Below are positions 1-6,287 of a stretch of DNA of 9,546 nt, in pieces. Below the pieces are notes generated by a model. The model was not told the DNA's origin and searched no databases. It worked only from the letters and a program-made list of their open reading frames with translations. The stretch spans positions 1 to 9,546 of the forward strand of contig DETX01000035.1 in assembly GCA_002362145.1 (NCBI GenBank). The letters run 5' to 3'. The number at the start of each line of letters is the position of its first letter. Position 1 is the stretch's first letter. The position numbers and the translations under genes were made by a program. The DNA comes from Clostridiales bacterium UBA3277 (lineage in GTDB: Bacteria; Bacillota; Clostridia; Oscillospirales; Oscillospiraceae).

Positions 1-436
1 CGTGGGCTTCAACGTCCGTCCCGATGCCGCCGCCGCGGCCAACGGCCAGCGGGCCAATGTGGATATGCGGTTCTACCGGGTTATCTACGACGCCATCGAC
101 GAGATCGAGGCGGCCATGAAGGGTATGCTGGCGCCTAAGTATGAGGAAGCGGTCATCGGCCACGCGGAGGTGCGCATGACCTACAAGGTCAGCGCCATCG
201 GCACCATCGCCGGCTGCATGGTCAAGGACGGCAAGGTCACGAGAGACGCCCAGGTTCGGGTGCTTCGGGACAGCATCGTCATTCACGAGGGCGAGATCGG
301 CTCTTTGCAGCGGTTCAAGGACGCGGTCAAGGAGGTCACCGCCGGATACGAGTGCGGCATGAGCATCGCCAAGTTCAACGACATCAAGGAAGGCGACGTC
401 TTTGAGTGCTTCGTCATGCAGGAAGTAAAACGGTAA
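1..436 (+). CDS. infB: Translation initiation factor IF2, C-terminal part (5'-truncated by window)
   Basis: This is the last 144 or so residues of the GTPase that brings fMet-tRNA to the 30S ribosomal subunit and promotes subunit joining in the cytoplasm. The visible part covers the end of domain IV-1 (the [10 protein letters not shown] segment) and the C-terminal beta-barrel that binds the formylmethionyl end of the initiator tRNA. The hallmark GYECGMSI motif is encoded at 344-367, with the conserved Cys at 353-355. The gene ends at TAA 434-436 after a typical short IF2 tail. The GTP-binding domain lies upstream of the window. The reading frame starts at base 2 with GTG, which is an internal valine codon and not a start. 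rbfA follows 75 nt later, the usual neighbour in bacteria. Family assignment is firm; only the N-terminal part is unseen. Confidence 0.97.
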   Translation, partial: VGFNVRPDAAAAANGQRANVDMRFYRVIYDAIDEIEAAMKGMLAPKYEEAVIGHAEVRMTYKVSAIGTIAGCMVKDGKVTRDAQVRVLRDSIVIHEGEIGSLQRFKDAVKEVTAGYECGMSIAKFNDIKEGDVFECFVMQEVKR

Positions 437-444
437 TAATAAGA

Positions 445-474
445 GCAGCCGCGCCGCCGATGCGGCGCGGCTGC
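445..474 (+). other. Perfect 13-bp GC hairpin between infB and rbfA
   Basis: The arms 445-457 and 462-474 are exact reverse complements (13 bp, nearly all G-C) and enclose the 4-nt loop CGAT. The hairpin begins 8 nt after the infB stop codon and ends 23 nt before the rbfA ribosome binding site. The bases after it (GTCATCTGCA) are not a T run, so it lacks the uridine tract of an intrinsic terminator. On the plus strand it more likely acts as an mRNA stability or processing element or as a partial attenuator. Read on the minus strand it would be followed by TCTTATTATTA, a poor T-rich tract, but no minus-strand gene needs it. Confidence 0.75.
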
Positions 475-511
475 GTCATCTGCACACGCTCTGAAACAGG
501 GAGGAACAACA

Positions 512-880
512 ATGGCATCCAATCGAATCGCGATTATCAATGAGGAGATTCAGAAGGAGCTGTCCGCCCTTCTGCGCACCGTCAAGGACCCCCGGGTCCA
601 GGATGTGATGATCTCCATCACCCGGGTGGAGACCACCCCGGATCTGCGCTATACCAAGGTCTACGTCAGCTTTTTGCAGGAGGAAAAGGCCAAGGAGGCC
701 ATGGCGGGCCTGAAATCCGCCGCCGGATACCTGCGCCGCCATTTGGGCAGCAATCTGGGCCTGCGCTACAGCCCGGAGATCGTCTGGTCTCAGGACGACT
801 CCATTCTCTACGGCGCGAAAATGCTGAAGCTCATCAATTCTCTGGGGGTAAACCACGATGAAGAAGCTGACGAGAAGTGA
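512..880 (+). CDS. rbfA: Ribosome-binding factor A
   Basis: RbfA is a small KH-fold protein that binds the immature 30S subunit near the 5' end of 16S rRNA, helps late maturation and is important for growth in the cold. The 122-residue product is full length for the family. Recognisable parts are the N-terminal RIAIINEEIQKELSALL helix, the VKDPRVQDVMISITRVETT strand-turn, the DLRYTKVYVSFL strand, the GLKSAAGYLRRHLGSNLGLR helix and the closing PEIVWSQDDSI. The ATG at 512 is preceded by a strong AGGGAGG site (498-504) at 7 nt. The 3' end overlaps the start of the DHH phosphoesterase gene by 23 nt in another frame. It is the standard neighbour of infB, so the two products of ribosome assembly and initiation are made together. 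Confidence 0.97.
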   Translation: MASNRIAIINEEIQKELSALLRTVKDPRVQDVMISITRVETTPDLRYTKVYVSFLQEEKAKEAMAGLKSAAGYLRRHLGSNLGLRYSPEIVWSQDDSILYGAKMLKLINSLGVNHDEEADEK

Positions 881-1811
881 AGCGGCTAAGTTTCTGAAAA
901 CCCATGACAATTTCTGCATCCTGAGCCACCGCAAGCCGGATGGGGATACGGTAGGCTCTTCCGCCGCCCTGTGCCTGGGGCTTCGGCAGCTGGGAAAGAG
1001 GGCCTATGTGCTGGATAACGAGGAAGTGACCCCCAGATTCCGGTGGCTCCATGAGGGGCTTACCAAACCGGAAGCGGAGGAAGGGGACACCATCGTATCG
1101 GTGGATGTGGCCTCTCCCGGGATGCTGCCCCAGGCCTTCGTGCCGCTGAAAGACCGCATTTCCCTGCGGCTGGACCACCACGGCACTTCCACCTCCTTTA
1201 CGGAGTATGAGACGGTGGACCCGGACAGCGCCTCCTGCGCGGAGCTTGTGTGGGACGTGCTGGAGGAGCTGGGGGTTTCTATGGACGAAAAAATTGGAGA
1301 GGCGGTGTATGTGGGCGCGTCCACGGACACGGGCTGCTTCCGTTTCTCCAATACCAACGCCCATACCTTTGCCACGGCGGCAAAGTGCGCCCAGGCAGGG
1401 ACGAATATTTTTGAGCTGAACCAGACGCTGTTTGATACCAACTCCCTGGGACGGCTGCAAATGCAGGCATGGATCGTGGAGCATATGCAGTTCCTCCGCT
1501 CCGGGAAAATAGCGGTATGCGCCATTCCCAGAAGCGTGGAGGAAGCCATCGGCGTCACGGAAGATGATATGGACAATATGTCATCCTTCCCCCGGACGGT
1601 GGCCGGGGTATGCATGGCGGCCACCCTTCGGGAAAACCAGGACGGCAGCGTGAGGCTGTCCGTTCGGTCGATTCCCGGCTATGACGCCGCGTTGGTGAGC
1701 CAGCGGTTCGGCGGCGGCGGGCATGTATGCGCGGCTGGCGCAACCCTCAGGCTCTCCCTGGAGGAAGCAGCTCGGGCCGTGGCAGATGTGATGCTGGAGC
1801 AGCCGGTATGA
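858..1811 (+). CDS. nrnA: DHH/DHHA1 phosphoesterase, NrnA-type (oligoribonuclease / pAp phosphatase)
   Basis: Family members degrade very short RNAs (nanoRNA) and, in several Firmicutes, also dephosphorylate 3'-phosphoadenosine 5'-phosphate. The 317-residue product has both domains. The DHH domain shows motif I SHRKPDGDTVGSS (Asp28, Asp30), motif II SVDVASPG (Asp83), the signature DHH at 106-108 and motif IV STDTGCFRF (Asp157), a complete set of presumed manganese ligands. The DHHA1 domain carries the substrate-binding FGGGGH motif with His289. The ATG at 858 lies inside the end of rbfA and has only a weak GGGGGT upstream, so translation is probably coupled. The start is supported because motif I falls about 20 residues in, as is normal for the family, and no alternative start is nearby. 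Placement between rbfA and truB is common in Firmicutes. Which substrate dominates in vivo cannot be read from the sequence. Confidence 0.93.
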   Translation: MKKLTRSEAAKFLKTHDNFCILSHRKPDGDTVGSSAALCLGLRQLGKRAYVLDNEEVTPRFRWLHEGLTKPEAEEGDTIVSVDVASPGMLPQAFVPLKDRISLRLDHHGTSTSFTEYETVDPDSASCAELVWDVLEELGVSMDEKIGEAVYVGASTDTGCFRFSNTNAHTFATAAKCAQAGTNIFELNQTLFDTNSLGRLQMQAWIVEHMQFLRSGKIAVCAIPRSVEEAIGVTEDDMDNMSSFPRTVAGVCMAATLRENQDGSVRLSVRSIPGYDAALVSQRFGGGGHVCAAGATLRLSLEEAARAVADVMLEQPV

Positions 1812-2668
1812 ACGGCATTGTCATTGTGGATAAGCCCCAGGGCTGGACCAGCCAGGATGTCACCGCCCGGCTGCGGCGGGTATTCGGCACCCGGCGCATC
1901 GGCCACGGGGGGACCCTGGACCCCATGGCCACGGGGGTGCTGCCGGTGTTTGTGGGCCGGGCCACCCGGGGCGTGGAGTTTTTTGAGCACGCGGAAAAGA
2001 CCTATGAGGCGGTGCTCCGCTTAGGGCTCACCACGGACACCGAGGACATCACCGGGGAGGTGCTGAACCGGCGCGAACCCCAGGTGACCCGGGAAGCCCT
2101 GGAAGCGGCCCTGGAAAACTTCCGGGGGGAGATTTTTCAGGTGCCGCCCATGTACTCCGCCATTAAGGTCAACGGCCAGAAGCTCTGTGACCTGGCCCGG
2201 AAGGGCCGGGAGGTGGAGCGCAAGGCAAGACCGGTGACAATCCATGAGCTGAAGCTGGGCTCCTTCGACGGCCGGGAGGCTGCCTTGGAGGTCCGCTGCT
2301 CCAAGGGCACCTATATCCGGACGCTGTGCAAGGACATCGGCGAGAGCCTTGGCTGCGGCGGCTGCATGGCGGCCCTGCGGCGGGTCCGGGCGGGAGAGTA
2401 CGGCATCGACGAGGCGGTGCCCCTTCAGGAGCTGCTGGACACCCAGACGCCCCAGGCCTATCTGCGGGAGGTGGACACCCTCTTTACGGCCTTCCCGACG
2501 GTGGCGCTGACGGCCAACCAGGAGAAGCGCTGCCGCAACGGCAATGCCTTTTCCGTAAAGCTGGCCGACGGGACCTACCGGGCCTACGGGGCAGAGGGAG
2601 AATTTCTCATGCTGGCCCGGGTGGAGAAAGGCGTTATGTCAACAATTAAGAGCTTTTTTGACGTGTAA
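1808..2668 (+). CDS. truB: tRNA pseudouridine(55) synthase TruB
   Basis: TruB converts uridine 55 in the T-loop of nearly all tRNAs to pseudouridine and also acts as a tRNA folding chaperone. The 286-residue protein begins MNGIVIVDKPQGWTS, the classic TruB N-terminus. The catalytic motif is GHGGTLDPMATGVLPV with nucleophile Asp38. The conserved Tyr66 lies in YEAVLRLG, followed by TDTEDITGEV, the VPPMYSAIKVNGQKL segment and KGTYIRTLCKDIG (Tyr169, Arg171). The last 60 or so residues form the PUA-like RNA-binding tail. The reading frame is open further upstream (to 1727), but the ATG at 1808 gives the family N-terminus and overlaps the previous stop codon as ATGA, a typical coupled junction. The stop TAA shares its last base with the ribF ATG. 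Confidence 0.97.
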   Translation: MNGIVIVDKPQGWTSQDVTARLRRVFGTRRIGHGGTLDPMATGVLPVFVGRATRGVEFFEHAEKTYEAVLRLGLTTDTEDITGEVLNRREPQVTREALEAALENFRGEIFQVPPMYSAIKVNGQKLCDLARKGREVERKARPVTIHELKLGSFDGREAALEVRCSKGTYIRTLCKDIGESLGCGGCMAALRRVRAGEYGIDEAVPLQELLDTQTPQAYLREVDTLFTAFPTVALTANQEKRCRNGNAFSVKLADGTYRAYGAEGEFLMLARVEKGVMSTIKSFFDV

Positions 2669-3573
2669 TGGAACAGAAACAAAGAAAAATCATCTGCGCC
2701 CTGGGATTTTTTGACGGGGTCCATGTGGGCCATGCGGCCCTGCTGACCGCCTGCCGCCGCCTGGCGCAGCAAAGCGGCTGTGAGGCGGCGGCGGTGACCT
2801 TCGCCTCCCACCCGGACACCCTGGTGCTGGGCAGCACCCCGGGGCTTATCAATACGGTTCGGGACCGGGAAACGCTCCTGCGGGAGTGGTTTTCCATGGA
2901 CCGGGTGGTGACGCTGCCCTTTGACGAAACCATGAAGGGCCTCCCCTGGGAGCGCTTTCTGGAAATGCTGATGAAGGACTACGGCGCTGCGGGCTTCGTC
3001 TGCGGCTCGGACTTCCGGTTCGGGAGCCGGGGAGCCGGGACGGCGGAGATTCTGGCGGACTTCTGCCGGGACCGGGGTATGGCCTGTGCGGTGGTGCCCC
3101 AGCAGACCATTGACGGCATCCGGGTGTCCAGCACCCACATCCGCCGGCTGCTGGAAGCCGGGGATCTGGCCTCCGCCCTGCGGTTTCTGGGCCATCCCCA
3201 CATTCTCAGTGGCACCGTGGTCCACGGCCGCCGCCTGGGCAGCCGCCTGGGGGTGCCCACGGCGAATTTGAGGCTGCCGCCGGAGCTGGTGGCGCCGAAA
3301 TTCGGGGTCTACGCCTGCAAGTGCCGGCTGGAGGACGGAATTTACCCTGCCGTCACCAACCTGGGGGTCCGTCCCACGGTGGAGGGGCACCACATCACGG
3401 TGGAGAGCTGGATTCTTGACTACCAGGGGGACCTGTACGGAAAAGAGCTGACACTGGAATTCTACGCGTTTTTGCGGCCGGAGCGGAAATTTGACTCGCT
3501 GGAGGGGCTGAAAGAGCAGATTCTTCAGGACGAAACCCAGGCCCGGCAGTGTCTTTCGGACATGGCCCCCTGA
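2668..3573 (+). CDS. ribF: Bifunctional riboflavin kinase / FAD synthetase
   Basis: RibF makes FMN from riboflavin and ATP, then adenylylates FMN to FAD. The 301-residue protein has the normal two-domain layout. The N-terminal nucleotidyltransferase domain shows GFFDGVHVGH (His19 and His22 of the HxGH motif), VCGSDFRFGSRGAG and VSSTHIRRLL (residues 153-161, the KMSKS-like loop). The C-terminal flavokinase domain starts at SGTVVHGRRLGSRLGVPTAN (Thr198 and Asn200 of the PTAN motif), continues with NLGVRPT, and has the presumed catalytic Glu246 in VESWILD, followed by LYGKELTLEFYAFLRPERKF. The ATG at 2668 overlaps the truB stop as TAATG and has no good ribosome binding site of its own, which favours re-initiation. 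It is the last gene of the translation operon here. The rpsO gene, often found next, is absent. Confidence 0.96.
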   Translation: MEQKQRKIICALGFFDGVHVGHAALLTACRRLAQQSGCEAAAVTFASHPDTLVLGSTPGLINTVRDRETLLREWFSMDRVVTLPFDETMKGLPWERFLEMLMKDYGAAGFVCGSDFRFGSRGAGTAEILADFCRDRGMACAVVPQQTIDGIRVSSTHIRRLLEAGDLASALRFLGHPHILSGTVVHGRRLGSRLGVPTANLRLPPELVAPKFGVYACKCRLEDGIYPAVTNLGVRPTVEGHHITVESWILDYQGDLYGKELTLEFYAFLRPERKFDSLEGLKEQILQDETQARQCLSDMAP

Positions 3574-3618
3574 GCGGCAGCGGCAAAAAAACAGGATTCA
3601 AAGAACATTCATATTTCG

Positions 3619-3633
3619 CCCCTTGTACGGGGG
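3619..3633 (+). repeat. Inverted repeat around the -35 box of the capA-like promoter
   Basis: CCCC (3619-3622) and GGGGG (3629-3633) flank the -35 hexamer TTGTAC exactly. Allowing one extra G in the left arm, the symmetry extends to TTCgCCCC/GGGGGAA. It could be an operator or, in read-through RNA from ribF, a weak hairpin. No T run follows, so it is not a standard terminator. The arms are short and chance is possible in a GC-rich genome. Confidence 0.35.
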
Positions 3634-3651
3634 AAGAAATTATGCTATAAT
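3623..3651 (+). promoter_or_regulatory. Sigma-A-type promoter with extended -10, upstream of the capA-like gene
   Basis: The -35 box TTGTAC (3623-3628) and a perfect -10 box TATAAT (3646-3651) are separated by the ideal 17 nt. A TG one base before the -10 (TGCTATAAT, 3643-3651) makes it an extended -10 promoter. The region just upstream (about 3592-3616) is A/T-rich and UP-element-like in an otherwise GC-rich sequence. Transcription would begin near 3658, giving a purine-rich leader of about 50 nt that looks unstructured. Confidence 0.85.
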
Positions 3652-3693
3652 AACACAATTCCAGATAAAGAGAAACACAAATCCAGAGAAAAA

Positions 3694-3699
3694 GGGAGG
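3694..3699 (+). promoter_or_regulatory. Ribosome binding site fixing the GTG start of the capA-like gene
   Basis: GGGAGG at 3694-3699 stands 8 nt before GTG 3708-3710. The next in-frame ATG codons have no comparable site and would shorten the charged cytoplasmic N-terminus, so GTG is preferred. Confidence 0.8.
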
Positions 3700-3707
3700 G
3701 ATCAGCC

Positions 3708-5087
3708 GTGCCGGAGTATGATGAGGATATGCAGCGCCGCCGGGAAAAACGGGAGGCCATGAAGCGTAAACAGAAGGCCAGGGCCCGCCGCCTGCGGCTG
3801 ACGCTGATCCTGGCCCTGTTGATTCTGGCCGGGGCGGCCTTCGGCATTTACACGCTGGTGCAGAAGAACGACGCCTCCCATGCTCTCCAGGCCACCGAGC
3901 CGGAGGAGACGGAGGAAGAGACCCAGGAGGAGACCTCCGACATCCTGGACCCCATTACCGTGCTCCATGTCCGGGCGGCGGGGGATCTGAACGTCACCGA
4001 CAGCGTCATTGCCTCCGGCCAGTCCGCCACGGGCTACGACTATACCGCCGCCTTTCGGGACGTGGCGGCGGTGCTCTCCGAGGCGGATCTGACGGTGATG
4101 AACTTCGAGGGGAACATCTACGGCACCCCCTACGGCACCGCCACCAGCTCCGCGCCTGTAGAGATTTTGACGGCGCTGCGCAACGCCGGTGTGGATATGC
4201 TCCAGATTGCCAACTCCTGCACCATCAACAACGGCCTCAACGGCCTCAATTCCACCATCCAGGCCATCCGCAACGCCGGAATCGAGCCCCTGGGGGCCTA
4301 TGCCACCGAAGCCGAATTCAAGCAGTACAAGGGCTACACCATCACCGAGGTCCGGGGGGTGAAGATCGCCTTCGTGGCCTTCACCAAGGGCATGTCCGGA
4401 CGGGGTATGCCCGTGGGCAGCGAAAACCTGGTGAACCTCCTTTATGAGGACTACGCCGACGAGTACCAGACCGTGGACGAAAAGCGGATCACCCAGATTC
4501 TGAAAAACGCCGCCGCCGAGCGGCCGGATCTGACGGTGGCCCTGGTCCACTGGGGCAGTGAATACAATGACGATTTGAGCAGAAGCCAGCAGAGAATCGT
4601 CAGCCTGATGAAAAAGCAGGGCGTGGACGTAATCCTCGGCACCCATCCCCATCTGGTTCAGCGGATCGACTTTGATCCCGCCGCGGGGACGCTGGTGGCC
4701 TACTCTCTGGGAGACTTCTTCGGCGACGCGGAACGGGGCGGCACCAGCTATTCCATCATCCTGGATATCGAGATCACGAAGGACGCCGCCGCGGGCACCA
4801 CCAAGGTCACCGGCTTTGACTACACACCCATCTACACCGTCAAGCCCTCCGAGGCGGAGGGCGACTACCGCATCAGCCGGGTGATGCGCATTGACAAGAC
4901 CCTGGAAGCCTACAACGGCAACTTCCTGGACCGGGTCACCAAGACGTGCAGCGAGAACATGAAGTTCGCCCAGACCCGGATCGAGGCCCGGCTGAAGATG
5001 GCTATGACGGAGGAGGAACGGGACGAGGAGGCCAAGAAGGCCAAGGAAGCCAAGGAGGCCTCCAAGGCGGCCGAGACAAATGGCTGA
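3708..5087 (+). CDS. Membrane-anchored CapA-like metallophosphatase-fold protein
   Basis: The 459-residue product belongs to the CapA / PGA_cap family, named for a poly-gamma-glutamate capsule protein, but the exact reaction here is unknown. A highly basic cytoplasmic N-terminus (residues 1-30) precedes one membrane segment (about 31-51). A Glu/Thr-rich linker (64-78) leads to an extracellular catalytic-fold domain (about 83-400), and the C-terminal tail is rich in Lys, Glu and Ala (about 430-459). Family motifs visible are AAGDLN (Asp93), MNFEGN (Glu134), LVHWGSEY (His281), LGTHPHLVQR (His313, His315) and AYSLGDFFGD (332-340). The usual ANNHxxDxG motif reads ANSCTINNG (168-176), so the normal His and Asp are Cys171 and Asn174. 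SLGN is also SLGD (Asp336). No capB or capC homologue is nearby, and the gene has its own promoter and terminator, so a role in making a capsule is not supported by context. A cell-surface role is inferred from the anchor. Confidence 0.88.
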   Translation: MPEYDEDMQRRREKREAMKRKQKARARRLRLTLILALLILAGAAFGIYTLVQKNDASHALQATEPEETEEETQEETSDILDPITVLHVRAAGDLNVTDSVIASGQSATGYDYTAAFRDVAAVLSEADLTVMNFEGNIYGTPYGTATSSAPVEILTALRNAGVDMLQIANSCTINNGLNGLNSTIQAIRNAGIEPLGAYATEAEFKQYKGYTITEVRGVKIAFVAFTKGMSGRGMPVGSENLVNLLYEDYADEYQTVDEKRITQILKNAAAERPDLTVALVHWGSEYNDDLSRSQQRIVSLMKKQGVDVILGTHPHLVQRIDFDPAAGTLVAYSLGDFFGDAERGGTSYSIILDIEITKDAAAGTTKVTGFDYTPIYTVKPSEAEGDYRISRVMRIDKTLEAYNGNFLDRVTKTCSENMKFAQTRIEARLKMAMTEEERDEEAKKAKEAKEASKAAETNG

Positions 5088-5124
5088 TTCAGCCGTTGGA
5101 AATTTTGAAAAATCAGGATACAGG

Positions 5125-5160
5125 GCGGAAGCGGCATCGTCCGCTTCCGCTTTCCGTTTC
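5125..5160 (+). terminator. Intrinsic terminator after the capA-like gene
   Basis: A perfect 10-bp stem (5125-5134 with 5141-5150, GCGGAAGCGG against CCGCTTCCGC) has a 6-nt loop CATCGT, with two possible extra G-U pairs at the base. It is followed by TTTCCGTTTC, an interrupted T run. It lies 37 nt after the stop codon and separates the gene from the next promoter. Confidence 0.8.
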
Positions 5161-5180
5161 CCCGGGAAGGCGGATTTTCC
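5154..5180 (+). terminator. Possible second, weaker terminator hairpin
   Basis: CCGTTTCC (5154-5161) can pair with GGAAGGCGG (5165-5173), with a single-base bulge, one G-U pair and a 3-nt loop. ATTTTCC follows, with more T-rich sequence beyond it. It would act as a backup to the stronger stem just upstream. The same bases also form one of the two palindromes near the asparaginase promoter, so its role is ambiguous. Confidence 0.4.
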
Positions 5181-5200
5181 TTGCTATTTTCCCCCGGGGA
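5158..5200 (+). promoter_or_regulatory. Paired 11-bp palindromes around the asparaginase promoter (candidate operator)
   Basis: TTCCCCGGGAA (5158-5168) and TCCCCCGGGGA (5190-5200) are each perfect inverted repeats with 5-bp arms around a central C. Their centres (5163 and 5195) are 32 bp apart, close to three helical turns. The first lies upstream of the -35 box and the second sits wholly inside the -35/-10 spacer, where a bound protein would block RNA polymerase. The surrounding words also match as a rough direct repeat (TTTCCCC.GGG.AGGC). The regulator is not identifiable from this window. Confidence 0.45.
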
Positions 5201-5209
5201 GGCTATAAT
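5181..5209 (+). promoter_or_regulatory. Sigma-A-type promoter upstream of the asparaginase gene
   Basis: The -35 box TTGCTA (5181-5186) matches consensus at four of six positions, and the -10 box TATAAT (5204-5209) is perfect. The spacer is exactly 17 nt. Transcription would begin near 5216, giving a leader of about 37 nt before ATG 5253. It probably also serves the downstream pyrophosphatase, holB and ricT genes, since no other clear promoter was seen in the short gaps between them. Confidence 0.75.
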
Positions 5210-5252
5210 ATGGACAGAAAGCTGCGGCCGGACAGGGGCCCAGGGAGGCGTT

Positions 5253-6248
5253 ATGGAAGATAAGAAAAAGATACTTCTGCTCACCACCGGCGGCACCATT
5301 GCCTCCGTTCCCGGGGGAGAGGGCTTGGAGCCCCACCGCTCCGGGGTGATGGAGCGGGAGCTGAACCAGCTGCGGACCTATTACGACATCACCGTCCGGG
5401 ACGTCATCTGCCTGGACTCCTCCAATATCCGCCCCGAGGAGTGGCAGCTCATCGCCACCCGCGTTTTTGAGGACCGGCAGGGCTTCGACGGGATCGTGAT
5501 CTCCCACGGCACCGACACCATGGCCTATACCGCCTCCGCCGTGACCTTTATGCTGCCGGACATCGATGTGCCGGTGGTGTTCACCGGGTCCCAGCTTCCC
5601 CTGGCGGATATGCTCTCCGACGGCCCGGACAATCTGCGGACCGCCTTCGCTATGGCGGCCTCCGGCTGTCCCGGGGTATTTCTGGCCTTCGACCGGAAGG
5701 TCATGCTGGGCTGCCGGGCGGTGAAGGTCCGGGCCTCCGGCTTTTCCGCCTTCGAAAGCGTCAACGCCCGCTACGCCGCCCGGGTCAGCAACCGGGGGCT
5801 GGTGGTGGACGACAGGGTGCTGCCAAAACCCAAGGGCGCGCCCCGGCTCATGCCTGAGCTGAGCCGGAACGTATTTCTTTTGAAGCTGACACCGGGCCTT
5901 AACCCGGCGGTATTCGATATGCTGGCCGCCATGGGCTACAGGGGCATCGTCATCGAGGCCTTCGGTCTGGGAGGCGTGAATGTGCTCCACAAGGGCCTGC
6001 GGGGCATCCGCCGGGCGGTGGAGGACGGCATCAGCGTGGTGGTCACCACCCAATGCCTCTACGACAGCGCGGATCTGGCCGTCTATCAGGTGGGCAACAA
6101 GCTGTTGGAGCTGGGGGTCATTCAGGGTCGGGACATGACCTCCGAGGCTGCCATGACCAAGCTCATGTGGGCCCTGGGCCAGGGGATGGACCCGGCACAG
6201 ATCGGAGAGCTCTTTCAGGAAAACCTGGCGGGAGAAGTTACCGTCTAA
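5253..6248 (+). CDS. ansA: L-asparaginase, cytoplasmic (type I-like)
   Basis: The enzyme hydrolyses L-asparagine to L-aspartate and ammonia. The 331-residue protein has both active-site signatures of the bacterial asparaginase family. These are TTGGTIAS near the N-terminus with nucleophile Thr15, and SHGTDTMAYTA with the Thr87-Asp88 pair. Lys158 in GCRAVKV matches the catalytic lysine position, and FSAFESVNA follows as expected. FTGSQLPLADMLSDGPDNL is also typical. There is no signal peptide or membrane segment, which favours a cytoplasmic enzyme over the secreted high-affinity type. The frame is open upstream to 5181, but that stretch contains the promoter. ATG 5253 has GGGAGG at 5243-5248, a rather short 4-nt spacing, and gives the standard family N-terminus. 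The gene starts the downstream unit and is followed after 39 nt by the pyrophosphatase gene. Confidence 0.93.
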   Translation: MEDKKKILLLTTGGTIASVPGGEGLEPHRSGVMERELNQLRTYYDITVRDVICLDSSNIRPEEWQLIATRVFEDRQGFDGIVISHGTDTMAYTASAVTFMLPDIDVPVVFTGSQLPLADMLSDGPDNLRTAFAMAASGCPGVFLAFDRKVMLGCRAVKVRASGFSAFESVNARYAARVSNRGLVVDDRVLPKPKGAPRLMPELSRNVFLLKLTPGLNPAVFDMLAAMGYRGIVIEAFGLGGVNVLHKGLRGIRRAVEDGISVVVTTQCLYDSADLAVYQVGNKLLELGVIQGRDMTSEAAMTKLMWALGQGMDPAQIGELFQENLAGEVTV

Positions 6249-6271
6249 TCAATCTTCATACCATTTCATTT

Positions 6272-6279
6272 AAAGGAGG
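6272..6279 (+). promoter_or_regulatory. Near-perfect ribosome binding site of the pyrophosphatase gene
   Basis: AAAGGAGG at 6272-6279 stands 8 nt before ATG 6288. It is the strongest ribosome binding site in the window and suggests high translation independent of the upstream gene. Confidence 0.85.
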
Positions 6280-6287
6280 CGGCGAAC

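Noticed and set aside
445..474. The infB-rbfA hairpin as a standard intrinsic terminator
   Set aside because: No T run follows on the plus strand, and rbfA has no visible promoter of its own after it, so full termination would silence the operon.
1727..1807. A longer TruB starting at 1727
   Set aside because: The extension lies wholly within the end of nrnA, is low-complexity, and the normal TruB N-terminus begins at ATG 1808.
3702..4652. A 316-codon minus-strand open frame opposite the capA-like gene
   Set aside because: It covers the capA-like promoter and ribosome binding site region and has no recognisable domain. Its composition is that of a GC-rich shadow frame.
3708..5087. A capsule (poly-gamma-glutamate) synthesis locus
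   Set aside because: Only the CapA-like gene is present. No capB, capC or capD type gene is beside it, and it is bounded by its own promoter and terminator.
5181..5252. A longer asparaginase starting with TTG at 5181
   Set aside because: The extra 24 codons cover the -35 and -10 boxes and the presumed transcription start, and the resulting N-terminus does not fit the family. ATG 5253 has a ribosome binding site.
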